A DNA stretch of 64,000 nucleotides from Diphasiastrum complanatum (lineage: Eukaryota > Streptophyta > Lycopodiopsida > Lycopodiales > Lycopodiaceae), in assembly GCA_029204225.1 (NCBI GenBank), contig CM055108.1:25900303-25964302 (forward strand). Reading direction: 5' to 3'. This document shows, piece after piece, positions 10,901 through 21,785 of this stretch. Below the pieces are notes generated by a model that saw only the letters and a list, made by a program, of their open reading frames with translations, made no database searches and had not been told where the DNA came from. Each line of letters starts with the position of its first letter. The stretch's first letter is position 1. Made by a program: the position numbers and the translations under genes.

Positions 10901-11930
10901 TAGTGACTATGATCCTTCCATGTATCTAAAGTTTGTTGATAGCAATATTGTCATTCTTCTAATTTATGTTGATGACATTATTCTTTGTGGAAGTTGTATC
11001 AATCTAGTTGATGAAACCAAGCTAGCACTTGGATGTGAGTTTAAAATGCAAGATCTAGGAGAGATACATTACATCCTAGGCCTAGAAATTGATCTTTATG
11101 AAAATCATGTCTTTATATGCCAATCTAGATATGCTCACTCTATGTTGAAAAAATTCCATATGGAAAATTCTAAGAGCATAGATACTCCAATGGAGCAAAT
11201 TGTAAAAGATCCTAATAAAGGTGATGAAAGATCCTTTGAGGACATCACACTTTTTAGGAGTCTTGTAGGCTCCTTGATTTGGCTTACCATTACTAGGCCC
11301 GATCTTAGTTTTTGTGTGCACAAATTGAGTCAATTTATGCAAGATCCTAAGATCCATCATTGGAAGATAGCCAAGAGGATCCTAAGATATGTATCTTCAT
11401 CTTGTGATTATGGTCTACTCTATAAAAGTGAAGATCTATCCATTATTGGCTACTCGGATTCGGACTTTGCAAGTGACAAGATGGATCGAAAGTCTATTAG
11501 TGCATACACTATCTTTCTTGGAGGCAATCTAATATCTTGGCTTTCCAAAAAGCAAGATACTATATCTCTCTCTTCATGTGAGGCCGAGTACAAAGCACTC
11601 ACTACAACTACCAAAGAAGTGCTTTGGATCAAGAGGTTATTAATGGAACTAAAGTGCATCAAGGAGGATGATCTACCAATGATCAAGTGTGATAACATCT
11701 CGGCCCAAGCTCTTGCCAATAATCCCAAATTTCATGCAAGAAGCAAGCACATAGAAGTGGCACACCATTTTGTGAGAGAAAAGCTTATTGGAGGAGAAAT
11801 CTATTTGGAGCATGTCAACTCGTCCTCTTGTATTGCTGATCTACTCACCAAGCCTTTGAGCAAAAGTGCTTTCATCAAGCATAGATCTAATCTTGGAGTT
11901 ATATCAAGATCAATGCTCAAATCTTCATAG
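7944..11930 (+). pseudogene. Copia 1 gag-pol polyprotein, two in-frame stops
   Basis: One frame of about 1328 codons. Gag begins MSSMGSSLLEPSERL and contains the copia gag core (NYSIWKMRME, ALHYIKMNV). A zinc knuckle CFYCGKKGHYATNC is followed by protease (WYIDSGASSHM), GAG-pre-integrase with HRRLGHPNYKS and CEACAIAKS, integrase core (FIDDYTRFTWIY, SDGGGEY, SPSQNGVAEK), reverse transcriptase (KWVFRIKFNHDG, QLDVSNAFLNG, LIYVDDIILCG) and RNase H (GYSDSDFASD, SSCEAEYKAL, DNISAQALA, RSKHIEVAHHF, ADLLTKPL). Stops are TAA at 8103-8105 in gag and TGA at 9942-9944 after KSPYEI; no frameshift is visible. All catalytic motifs look intact, so it decayed recently. It is a member of the plant Ty1/copia superfamily; I do not assign a lineage. 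Confidence 0.92.
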
Positions 11931-11948
11931 ATAATTTTTTAGGAGGAG

Positions 11949-12641
11949 TGTGAAGAATTGAAAAAGATTATCTATGTTAGATATAGGGGTACATCAAGCA
12001 TCTAGGTGTAGGATGTTGATAGGAATAAATTTGGCATAGATGGCAAATTATGCATTTCCACTTGTAATGCCACTATTGAGCCAAAATAGAGTAAGAGGCT
12101 AAACACTTGCCAATTAGAGTGTAGACAAATGTAAAGTTTTTGTTTGATGAATTCCAAGAGGTCCAATAGGATTTAGAGGTGGAACCTTGTGAGGTCCAAT
12201 AGGAAATTGAGGTGTGCTTGAATATAGTCCAATAGAATTAAGAGGTGCATGGATCAATGATCCAATAGGACCAAGAGGTGACAAAATATGGTTCAATCAT
12301 AGTTAAGCATAGTGATAGCTCGTGGACCTACTAGTATCATTGTACTCCTCATTTTGAAGCTAATTGATTTGGTGATTTCATGGATTTTGTGAGTTATTGG
12401 ATTTCTAGCTTTCTCTCTCTACCCGAGGAGAGCAGCTTGTTTTTACTTAGATTATTTTTTGAATACTTCCCACACGTGTGAGTGAGAGTTGGAAGTGATT
12501 GAATGCATGTAGTAATGTGTTTTTGCCATAGGATTCAAGATTGATCTTGAATCTCAATCTAGTCTTGATCTTGGTGCATCTACACACCTTAGGAGATCAC
12601 AAGTACATGTAGTGGACAGTCCACACGTGTAAAATTCAACA
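11949..12641 (+). repeat. 3' LTR of copia 1
   Basis: 693 bases, TG...CA ends, preceded by the polypurine tract and followed by the AAAAA target duplication. Contains four or five GTCCAAT units between about 12155 and 12300 and CACGTG-type sites at about 12472 and 12625. Confidence 0.85.
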
Positions 12642-12646
12642 AAAAA

Positions 12647-13310
12647 CAAATCCAGATGTTCATTTACTGGTGTCAATATCGCCTACCCAATTTGCATCTG
12701 TATATCCACGAAGAGTATGGATATTGGATCTATAAATGTAATAAAGAATTTAGCACTAAGTAGTGATGGTGTTTGCATTGGGCCACATATATCAGTATGT
12801 ACAATGCCTAGCAAATCTTTAGAGATATGTCTCTAATTTGACTTAAATGGTCTTCTTGCAAGCTTTGAAAAATAGGAGGGTCGACAATTGGATAGTCTAA
12901 ATCAAGAACTGAAGAACGTCTAGACATGTTACCTATCGATACATAATTAAGGTGACCAAGTCTATAATGTCACATCCATCCTTTATTAACAGATGCTGAA
13001 CTACTTAAAGGACAATCAGTTACAAAGTTAAAATGACTAAGCCTATAGAGAAATCCTTTCTCTTTCCGAGTGCAAAGATCCTTTTGCTTTTATCAAGAAT
13101 CCGACATGAATCTACCTGAAACTCTATCTTATGTCCTAAATCTGTAATTCGACTGACCACAACAAATTTGTCCTCAAGTTTGGGACATACAACACATTTG
13201 GTATCAGTTTTGACAGTCCATTATGAAGATTCATTCTAACAATTCCTTCACCTTCAATGCTCTAAATCCTCTTCAAAGAATCAGAGAGTAAAACTACTAC
13301 TTTGATACCA
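12647..13310 (-). pseudogene. Old copia, internal region from primer site to RNase H, internally deleted
   Basis: On the minus strand, right after the LTR end, TGGTATCAAAG (13310-13300) is a Met-tRNA primer site. Then come VLYVPNLRTNLL, RITDLGHKIEF (GAG-pre-integrase), HYRLGHLNYVSIGNMSRRS, VHTDICGPMQTPSLL and FFITFID (integrase), after which the frame jumps to GYTDANWVGDIDTSK and TSGFVF (RNase H). Gag, most of integrase and all of reverse transcriptase are missing, so the element suffered large deletions before copia 1 split it. Several stops and frame changes are present. Confidence 0.75.
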
Positions 13311-14119
13311 TGTTGGGATTCGGTGTCTACGCCCGTCATGATAGAGCGAAGTGAGCGAAATTCTTGGTGCATGCAATTATGTCTATTGGATTCAGACCGA
13401 CTTTGACAAATCGAAGTTTGCCCTACTTGATCACGGCTTCAAAGTCACCGGATCGACAAATTCGATTCCATAGTCATGCACAAATTATCTGGGTTTTGGA
13501 TTTAGCTTTGCGGAAACGTTTTAGGTGCGATGATTAGAACGACCAATTGACGTATGCTATCAATCATATGAATAGTTTAATCTATGAATAAGTTTATCTG
13601 CAAGCATGAACCTATCTAAACATAAATAAAGTAAGCATTCAACATACACGACTCTGATTGTTGGAACATTGATTATTTACTCGTGTAGAGAATACAGTCT
13701 AAATGCAAATAGAGTCGCATTCTTTCTGAGTCAATACTCCATGATAACAGAGTGAAAGAACAAAATAATTGTGCTCTGGATGTTCAATGTTCATGACAGA
13801 GCTTAACCAAAACAACTGATAAGTCACTGGCTATATACACATGGTTAAATGATTAAAAGAATGGTTCGTCTATACTTTACAATTAGGATTAAGGCACTAT
13901 GTGCTGTTGGTAGTCACCTTCGGCCAATATCTGGAGATTTTGTCTGGTTGTGATGAAGGTACTTGTTGATCCGTCGATAGTTGGATGGCGGCCGATTGTT
14001 CGGTGATGGCCGAACTATCGAGTATGGTGGTCGATTGTTCGGTGATGGCCGAACTATCGAATTTGGTCAGATGGTCCAAGATGAAGGATGGCCAAACTAT
14101 CAAGTATGGCTGAACAATC
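13311..14119 (-). repeat. Probable 5' LTR of the old minus-strand copia, outer edge unresolved
   Basis: On the minus strand the sequence ends CCCAACA directly before the primer site, a typical copia LTR end. How far the LTR extends toward 14119 cannot be judged because no second copy is in the window. No protein-coding signal. Confidence 0.5.
13993..14070. repeat. 39-bp tandem repeat, two copies
   Basis: CGATTGTTCGGTGATGGC followed by CGAACTATCGA and a short tail is repeated with period 39 (starts 13993 and 14032). A weaker third copy (GATGGCCAAACTATCAAG) follows near 14087. Each unit holds the inverted pair TTCGG / CCGAA. Confidence 0.8.
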
Positions 14120-15159
14120 TGTTGGATTATTTTCTTACTAATTGACTAATCGACATTTTAATCTTCATCCAACTTTTATCTAGGCCTGCAGATTTTTCAT
14201 GTTTTTATACAGTCTACATAACCACTCAAAAACGGCTCACAGTATCGACATTTTTGAGATTTTTGTCTTTTGGGATTTTCTCTCCTTTGGCTTTCTCACA
14301 AAATGCCAGATGCCTCAAATGTTAAGGAAATGACATTGGCGAAGACCTTCGCAATTTTTGCATGATAGTTTACATTCATTTTTGTAGAGTTACAGTTTAC
14401 ATTTAAATCTGCAGATAGATTGTTTACGACCAAAGCCATGGACTTGCATTAATTCATCAGCAAGTAATTTCTAAAAAGTCCTAACTGGATGGATGCCAGC
14501 ACATCACAACCAACTGGATGACGCATTTGATGACCTAATTGCTTAGTATAAATAGTTGTTCATATTCCTACATCTGAAGTATTGAAGCACGAAGATAAAT
14601 CATCAAGTATTGAATAGTTATCGTGCTCTCTCTCAAGCCTGCGGGCTTGGATACTCTTGAGCATTCTAGCTCGGTTCTTTAGAGTTGCTTAGAGATTGCT
14701 ATTGTGCTTACTGCTTATCAGCATTGCGCTTGATTCTGACTTATATTTAGCCGCTCAAAGATAGTTTAGAGTACGTGGCCTCGATCCACAAACTTGTTGT
14801 ACTCATTTACATCTGTTTCATTTTCATATTGAATCAATACTATCTCCTTATTGCATTCAAGTTTGTCTCAGAATGTATGCATTTCTGTAGTTCTTCGTGA
14901 TTGATTATTTGTCTTATAATTCAATGCTTAACATTTGGCTACGTAATCACTGTAGTACTAATGTTTTTCAAAGCTAGTTACTATAAACTTGAACGTGATT
15001 TCTATCATTATTGTTTTGTTCGAAATTGATAGGCGTAGTCATGCATAGAGAAAGAGAAAGATAGTTTATTCCGCTGTGCACGATAAGTTTTAATTCTTGT
15101 CGTTCGAATTCTTTTTATTTGATTCTATCAACCTATTATTTACACACCTCTTTCCAACA
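14120..15159 (+). repeat. 5' LTR of a plus-strand copia
   Basis: Starts TGTTGGATTATT, ends CCAACA and is followed immediately by a TGGTATCAAAGC primer site. Length 1040. A TATA box, TATAAATA at 14547-14554, fits the LTR promoter. No 3' LTR was found downstream, so the element is truncated. Confidence 0.75.
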
Positions 15160-15171
15160 TGGTATCAAAGC
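15160..15171 (+). other. Primer-binding site, initiator Met tRNA type
   Basis: TGGTATCAAAGC directly after the LTR CA end differs at one position from the plant consensus TGGTATCAGAGC. Confidence 0.8.
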
Positions 15172-15329
15172 ATTGATTCTTCAAGGCCTAATACAATATT
15201 AGAGCACAAGCTCTTGATATCTTTTGCAATATCAAATTATTCTTCAGTTTGAATCAAGTTGTTTTGGTATCGAAGAATTGATTTCCACAGCACGATATCT
15301 CTCTTAACGTTGATAGACTAAAGTTCTAG

Positions 15330-16870
15330 ATGGATTCTCAAAGTAAAGCAGGTCTTATCGCAGACAAGCTGAATGGATCCAATTATCATTTATGGAAATT
15401 TAAGATGAAGACCTTGCAAATCGCCAACAAGTTGTGAGATGTTACAAGTATCGAAGTGAAACAAAAGACGACATATAATACTCGAAATGGAAATCGAATG
15501 ATGGTAAAGCTTTCACGTTTATTATTCTCAATATATCAGATACTCAAATTGGCCATGTAGCTGAAGCCAGAACTTCGAAAGAAGTTTGAGACATCATGAG
15601 TTCACTATATGATGTGAGATATGTAACTATCAAGTTACATCTTCGAAGAAAATTCTTTACACTCAATATGTCGAATAGTGATTCTCTTCAGAATCATATT
15701 AACCAGTTTAAAAATCTCTTACAACAGATGGTCGTTGTTAAATCAGCCATAGATGATCAAGATGCAATTATGACATTGTTTTCGAGTCTGCCCTCTACAT
15801 GTGAGAACTGGGTGATGATCATCACGACAATCTCAAATCTAACTCTTACCAGAGTTATCACTATGTTGCTGCAAGAAGATAATTGAAGAAGTCAAGACAC
15901 TCTGTCTACCTCTTTGTCTCATGCTCTATATGTCAACAAGGGCTCGAAACGACAGAAGCACAAAAGCTCCAAACATTCTACATCGAATCAAAAACTGACT
16001 CAAAGTCAAGAACAATCATTGAATTCACATTCGTCGAAAAAGAAGATGCTTTGCACGTATTGCAAGCGCAATAACCATGAGATCCAGGATTGCCGAATTT
16101 TCAAAGCAAAGAAATAGCCAAGCAACCTGATCAAAAAGCAAATACAGTTACATCATCTCCTGAAGTCGAAATGGACGAAGGCGCTTTTATGGTCAAAGAA
16201 AATATGCGAATTTGAAAGATTTGTGGTTTCTGATTTTCAAAGATACTCAACATATGACCAATCATCATGAGATTTTACATTCCTATATATGCCTTTCAGC
16301 ACAAAGAAGTATGTTCATCTTGGTGATGATAGCACTCACACTATCGAAGGTGAAGGTACTGTAAGATTGAGGTTCCAACATGATCAATTCAAACTACTGT
16401 CAAAAGTCTTGTATGTTCCTAACTCTCTACAAATCTGTTATCAGTAAGTAGAATTACAGATTTAGGTCATAAGGTGGAGTTTGAGTCTGTCAATGCAGAA
16501 TTATCGATAGGAGTAATAAAAGTCTTGCACTCGGCAAGAGACATGTATACTTATATAGATTGGCACATTGTTATTTGATTTTAGTCAAGCCTTGAAAACC
16601 TCTGTTCTTGTCAATAAAGCATTACTATGGCATCATTTCTTAGGACACTTGAATTATGCATATGTTTCGAACATGTCCAGAAAATCCCTTGCACTTGATC
16701 TCGGCTATCCTTCTAGCAAAGTCGATCTCCCTGTCTGTCATAGCTGCATCCTTGGAAAGCAGACTAGGATTCCTTTTAGATTGAGTCATAGGCATGCAGG
16801 AAAAGGTATGAGTGGTTTAGATCAGAAGAATACCAAGATTTGTAGAAAAATGTTTGGATCGAAATTATCG
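15330..16870 (+). pseudogene. Degenerate copia gag to integrase start
   Basis: Gag begins at ATG 15330 (MDSQSKAGLIADKLNG) with NYHLWKFKM, continues with LHLRRKFFTLNMS and LFSSLPSTCENW, and has a zinc knuckle CTYCKRNNHEIQDC. Protease is barely recognisable. GAG-pre-integrase shows LALGKRHVYLYRL, HHFLGHLNYAYVSNMSRKS and CHSCILGKQTRIPF. Many stops and frameshifts. It stops at about 16870, before the integrase catalytic core, where AT-rich sequence starts. It resembles the old minus-strand copia at 12.6-13.3 kb (shared RITDLGHK, GHLNY, NMSRKS) and is probably the same lineage. Confidence 0.8.
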
Positions 16871-17039
16871 AAGAAATGAAATGTTGTTCCACATGTGGAA
16901 ATACGAATTTATTCAACAAAGAACGTAATAAAAAATTTTAGAATTCGAATCAAAATGTCCCACCATATGCAATAGCTAATATATTTTTTTTCAAAAAATA
17001 TATATATACAAATAATGACCAAATGAGAGAACGACAACT

Positions 17040-18124
17040 TTGAGTCATGATAACAAGGATCGATCATGTTTTACAGAATGCATATTACGTAATTTCATTA
17101 GAAATGAAAAAGATATTGAATGTTATGTTCAAGATTATTCAAATAAACAAATGCTTCAAGATGAACAACAACAACAAATTGTGAGTATCTTATTGCAACA
17201 AAAACCATTTTCTTGCGAGCCATAATTTCAAGTTATATTCGATCAAAAAGATAACGCTCGGATATCATTAACAAATGATATAAAAAACATGTTAGGCTTT
17301 TTCACATGAATTTGAATTCTTTGAAAATTCCTCATTGACAATTGAACAAGAAAATGCCCTCTCCATTTTGATGTCAGAGCGGTCAGGTTTGTTTGTATTA
17401 TCAAGTACACCAAAAAGTGGAAAAAACGTGTCTAATAAAATATCTAACATTCTCACTTGAAAAAATGAACAAGTCTGTCTTATTATGTGCTACTACTAGT
17501 GTAGTTGCATCTAGGCTTAATAAACGTGCATTAACAGTGACAACTTATTTTCGATCCCCAATAATGCTTTATATATATGAAACTTGATGCCGACTAACAA
17601 ACGTTACAAATCAATACTTACTGCTAATATCATTATTATTGACGAAATGTCTATGATGAATGCTCAAACATTACAACTTGTCATACATCAGATAAATAAA
17701 ATAAAATAAAATCCATATCGTATGCCTTTCCAAAAATTTCATCCTCTTATTAGTAGATGATTATGCACAACTACCAGCAATATGTAAACATAAGATCTGC
17801 AACTTGACCTCTTCCCTTTGGAAATGAGAATGTTGCCAGATAATTTTGATTTTAAAGGCCTATTTTTTATGACAAGGCTTCAGGCTATGACAAATATTAA
17901 ACACTTTGGGTGGATCGGAACAAATAAACCTAGCCACAATTATGTTCAATATGTCACATTTCCACATCTTTGTATTGAAAAATGGTAATTCAAATTCATT
18001 TGACTTATTCAATTCGACCAAACAAGTAATTTCGGAAGAACCAGTCCTTCAAATGATTAGCTCTAACGTGACAATAATATGCACACATAAAAAAAATGTC
18101 AAAAGATATAACAAATATGCTTAA
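17040..18124 (+). pseudogene. Broken PIF1-like DNA helicase
   Basis: Read across frames, the order is: EQENALSILM; a decayed Walker A (SSTPKSGKN in place of GxGGTGKT); CATTSVVASRLNKRAL then TVTTYF, the PIF1 region after Walker A; IIIIDEMSMMNAQTL, the Walker B DE-S-M motif; and further on FKGLFFMTRLQAMTN. PIF1-like helicases unwind DNA, and in plants most such copies travel in Helitrons or other mobile elements. This copy has at least five stops or frame changes. No RepHel nuclease domain is visible next to it, so Helitron origin is unproven. It is followed by a 50-bp tandem repeat and a DLWVDGS-family fragment. Confidence 0.65.
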
Positions 18125-18166
18125 AAAAAAATCTTTGAACAACATAACATCATAAATGTGACTTAC

Positions 18167-18266
18167 ATTATGTTATCTTGAGTCACAACATGAGAAAACA
18201 TATTCCTTATACACAAATTATGTTATCTCGAGTCACAACACGAGAGAACATATTCCTTACATGCAA
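18167..18266. repeat. 50-bp tandem repeat, two copies
   Basis: ATTATGTTATCTTGAGTCAC... at 18167 repeats at 18217 as ATTATGTTATCTCGAGTCAC..., with four or five differences per unit. Confidence 0.75.
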
Positions 18267-18936
18267 ATTAAGACCTGTAGATTTTGATCCAACATCAACA
18301 ATTATAAATCAAACAAACAATTGACACTCACAATATAGACCTATTTCAAATCAATAGATTTTTGTATAATATATGAAACAAAAAACATATTTCATTATTT
18401 ATAATTTAAGTTTACGAAAAAATGTTGAATTCAATAGGAGAAGCTTTTTTGCGAGTTTCAAGAATTTGTTTTTTTTAATCAAAAATTTATCGATGATTAT
18501 GCAATTTTACTTGTTCCTCAAAATATGGGCTCAAAATGGGCCCTGTAAGAAATTTCATTTTAGAGAGAGGTTACATAGAGAGAGAATGCTAACAGGTAAC
18601 TTTTGGTCGTCATTTTTTGAGTTTTTGGCCTTGCCTCATGTTTAACTAGTATGGTTAACTTCAGACATTAGTTAGTTAAGCATGTAATGTAATAACTTCT
18701 CTGCATGCTCATTTCAAAATTCAGGGCTAGAGCTTTAAGATTGAAAATCTTGGTGTGCTCACTGCAAAAATTGAAGTGAGAGTAGCAAAACTTTTAAAAT
18801 CTTTCTATGCTTATAGTGAAATATGAGGTGGGACGATTTTTCAACGCGACATAGACATTACAAAAGTAAGGTATGCTAGATCTATTCATGTTGACTTATT
18901 GTAGTTTAAAGCATTTACGGATTGTAGCTTTCAACA
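18267..18936. other. Non-coding AT-rich stretch
   Basis: No frame shows a recognisable protein. I see neither LTR ends nor a promoter that I can defend. Confidence 0.3.
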
Positions 18937-19455
18937 ATGGCAATGTTCCATTTGCATGTTGCACTTCCTATGGAATGCACTCCAATTATTAAAAAAACAT
19001 TGAAAGTTAAGAGAATGTTGCTACAATAGTTAGAGAATTGAGAATGAATAATCATAAGAATATAGATTTGTGGGTGGATGGATCAATTTATCCTGATGAT
19101 CCAGCTACCGGTTTGTGTCTAGATTTTAAGTCCGTAACTCATTTTCTCAGATTTGTATGTGAAGGAAATAGTGGATTACTTGGATATTGTCAAAGGTTGC
19201 GTGATATTGCAATGCATAGCATATCTTGTCTTAATCAGCAACTACAATTTGCTAATCAATAATTACAACGTGCAAATCAACAATTGCATCATTATGTGCA
19301 ACACACTAGTGCTGAAAACAATGCACTCAAGCATGCTATGTCAGAGTTGAATGCTACAGTCCCTACTCTTTGGGGATCAAACCAAGAAATGTTAGAATCC
19401 ATGGAAAAGTTGCGATCCGAGAGTTTAAAATCTGCTACCTTGCCATCTTCGACGG
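18937..19455 (+). pseudogene. Second copy of the DLWVDGS family, N-terminal part only
   Basis: ATG 18937 starts MAMFHLHVALPMECTPIIKK, matching MSKYHLHIDLP at 2345. After a stop and frameshift, NIDLWVDGSIYPDDP and VTHFLRFVCEGNSGLLGYCQRL (split here: VTHFLRF, CEGNSGLLGYCQRL) match the first copy, followed by a Gln/Asn-rich coiled coil up to KLRSESLKSAT. The DDE-like part is absent: the sequence changes character at about 19455. Two copies with shared start, motif and coiled coil show that this is a repeated gene family. Confidence 0.6.
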
Positions 19456-21373
19456 ATTTCTCCACCGATTTGCTGTCCATTTTGCTGATTGTCCGGCATC
19501 GTACTTCATCACCATTTTCCATGGTTTTTCCATAATTTTGTAGGACATTTGTAGATCTTACTAGTTGTTGCCCAGCATCCATTTTCAGTTTGGATCTTCA
19601 GCTTTCTCTCTCCACTTGTTTTGTAGATTATCACTATCGTCTGGCACCCTACACCTACTGCCCATTTTCCAGCTCACCATCACCTACTTCCAACACCCTG
19701 TGTTGGCCACAACTCAACCTATTTGAAATCTTTCCCAGCCCACCCCTCATTGCATTGTCTCCACCTTCTTTTTACTAATTTTTGAGCTTTGCTTGCTGGC
19801 CACCTAACCCTCTCTTTTTGGCACTCACCTTCCTCGCTTGGCTTCCAGCCATATACTCCACTACTTGCTACTTATTTCTCTCATTATTTGGTTGCTTTTG
19901 CAGGCCCCTCTTATCTCTATTAGGTGGTTGCCCAGTAGCTCTCCATTTTACTATCATTCTCAGCATGCTTTACGATTATCGTTGCGAGATACTACTTACA
20001 CTAATTGTCATTTCTCTCTTTTCTTTTTTCTTTGACAGGCTTTTTCACGTCTTTTCATTGGTGTACCTATTGTGACGACTTATGTCCTCTCCTTTAGTTC
20101 GTCCACTTGTTTAGCATCATGCATAGCTTAATCTTGTGTATTCTTTTCCGTTACTTTTAATTTTTTTTTTTACCATGACTTCTGATTTTCAATCTCTATC
20201 CCCTTCAGATTACCTTTTTGTTTTTAATAGTGATAAACCATATGTTCGACAAATGGCTCACATGTCTTCAGTATTACTTTAGTAGTTCTCGACCAACTTG
20301 TCCAGGTCCTAATAAGATTCTTGACGCAATTTTTCTCTTAAAGGGTTCAGCTAAGTCGAAGTGGTTTGACTATGTCCATTCTCATCTGCCTATCTCTAAG
20401 TGGCATGACTTTCTACATTGAGTGACCTAGGCTCAAATTCGTACATAAGCATAAATGGGCTATAACTGATAGTCGAATGCTTACTATAACTCAATCTCCA
20501 CCAAGGATAATATCCTCTACGAGGAGATTGCTAAAATATGAATACATATCTTAACTAATTTTTTGATCACGCGAGTAATCCTTCTTTTAAACGATCAAGT
20601 ATAACTAGAATCTGAACTATGATTCGTCAATCATAATTCATCGGATTCTTGTCCTATACTCAATAAAAGAAGGTTAACTACCAATGATTAGAAGAACTTT
20701 AAGTTCAGAGTCATCTCTAATTTAGCAAATACGGCCGACCAAAAGTGATTAGTGAATTTCAAAACGCGAATGTTCATAGTGTCACTTTGGTAATCCGTAA
20801 AGCCTAAACAGACACTCTACTAATTACTTGGTCTTTACCCAAACAAACATAGTCGATTTGGTAAGATGGCCAGTCATTACCAAGACTCTACTATCTTGTT
20901 TCTTTAACCAGGGTAAGAACACTATCTACTTCTATGGTTTAGGCATATCCTAGAATATGAGTTATGATTCGCCAATCTCAAGTTTCCAAATTCCCGAGAC
21001 CATACCTTACCATAAGAGTGCATCACAATTCTTAAATGACACATGAGTTGTTCCAAAAAGTCCTTTCCATTTGGAAAGTTTCAGACTTTTCCAACTCACG
21101 CACGATGTCAATAAAAGGATTGTAATCACAAGAATACCCTCACTTTAGACATGGACCAAATTGTCATTCCAAAGTTAGGGTCCCAATCTAAAATACGTCT
21201 AGATTTTCCTCGTAAGTTCTAATCTAGAATAACTTAAGATTTACCAGAACCTCATTACGTGAAGTTCTAACTTTTGGCAAACAACTATCCAACTCTCCAG
21301 AGTCTTAATATAAAGTCCTCACATTCGAGATTTCTTCATGAACACAAATCAATCGCAAAACGTGCTCAGAATT
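19456..21373. other. Unassigned repeat-derived sequence
   Basis: 19.5-20.1 kb is pyrimidine-rich with repeats of GTTGCCCAG...CCATTTT. Near 20.33-20.42 kb a short plus-strand run KSKWFDYVHSHLPISKWHDF is faintly like a retrotransposon gag, too little to call. 20.45-21.37 kb has no coding signal and probably is the leader of the minus-strand copia whose primer site lies at 21374-21385. Confidence 0.35.
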
Positions 21374-21385
21374 GGCTCTGATACC
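21374..21385 (-). other. Copia primer-binding site after the LTR
   Basis: The minus strand reads GGTATCAGAGCC, the core of the Met-tRNA primer site. It lies directly after the LTR 21778-21387, on the side away from the RNase H tail. Confidence 0.6.
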
Positions 21386-21386
21386 G

Positions 21387-21778
21387 ATATAAAGTCCTCA
21401 ATCCAAGGATCCTATTCTAAGCATGCCAATCACAAGCAACACAAGAGAACCTGATGGTAGACAAACCAACCCAACCTAGATCGAACGGATCTAGCCCTCA
21501 TGGCACCACACCAACAACATCCTGCCACCGGTCATGCTATCAAGCATACACTAGTGAGAGCCCAATAGGTATACTTATACCCTCCAAGGCCCATGCACCA
21601 CTAGTAGTGCACTGTGACACCTCACTGGACACCTCTGCAGCCAATCTGGGCCACGTCATCCAGTTCCTCAATGACTCACTAATAGACCCATACAAATCCA
21701 CCATCAAGTGTTTTAGGCCTACAACCATTAATTATGACCATGTACTTATAAGGGCCCCAATTCCCTTAAAGTCACACA
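21387..21778 (-). repeat. Copia LTR flanked by both PPT and primer site
   Basis: On the minus strand the polypurine tract AAGGAGGAG is followed by TGTGTGAC, an LTR start at 21778. About 392 bases later comes the primer site. The LTR therefore serves as 3' LTR of the RNase H tail above and as 5' LTR of whatever follows below. Confidence 0.55.
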
Positions 21779-21785
21779 CTCCTCC

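Larger units (their letters stand above)
6833..12641 (+). mobile_element. Ty1/copia element 1, nearly intact, with target-site duplication
   Basis: The element begins TGTGAAGAATTG at 6833, repeated at the 3' LTR start 11949, and ends CAACA at 12641. It is flanked by AAAAA at 6828-6832 and 12642-12646, a 5-bp target duplication. It lies inside an older minus-strand copia RNase H gene. A polypurine tract AGGAGGAG precedes the 3' LTR. One frame from 7944 to 11930 encodes gag-pol with only two stop codons. The 5' LTR and leader differ from the 3' LTR after about 410 bases and I do not find a clear Met-tRNA binding site, so the 5' end is rearranged. Confidence 0.85.

Noticed and set aside
15160-15171. 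tRNA gene fragment
   Set aside because: The tRNA-complementary sequence is a retrotransposon primer site, as are those at 21374, 38555 and 54965. I found no tRNA or rRNA gene in the window.
17040-18124. Complete Helitron
   Set aside because: A helicase is visible, but no Rep endonuclease, 5'-TC end or 3' hairpin-CTRR end could be found.
19590-20075. Plus-strand hydrophobic ORFs suggesting a membrane protein
   Set aside because: Hydrophobicity follows from pyrimidine-rich DNA read in any frame; no conserved start, promoter or homologous feature.
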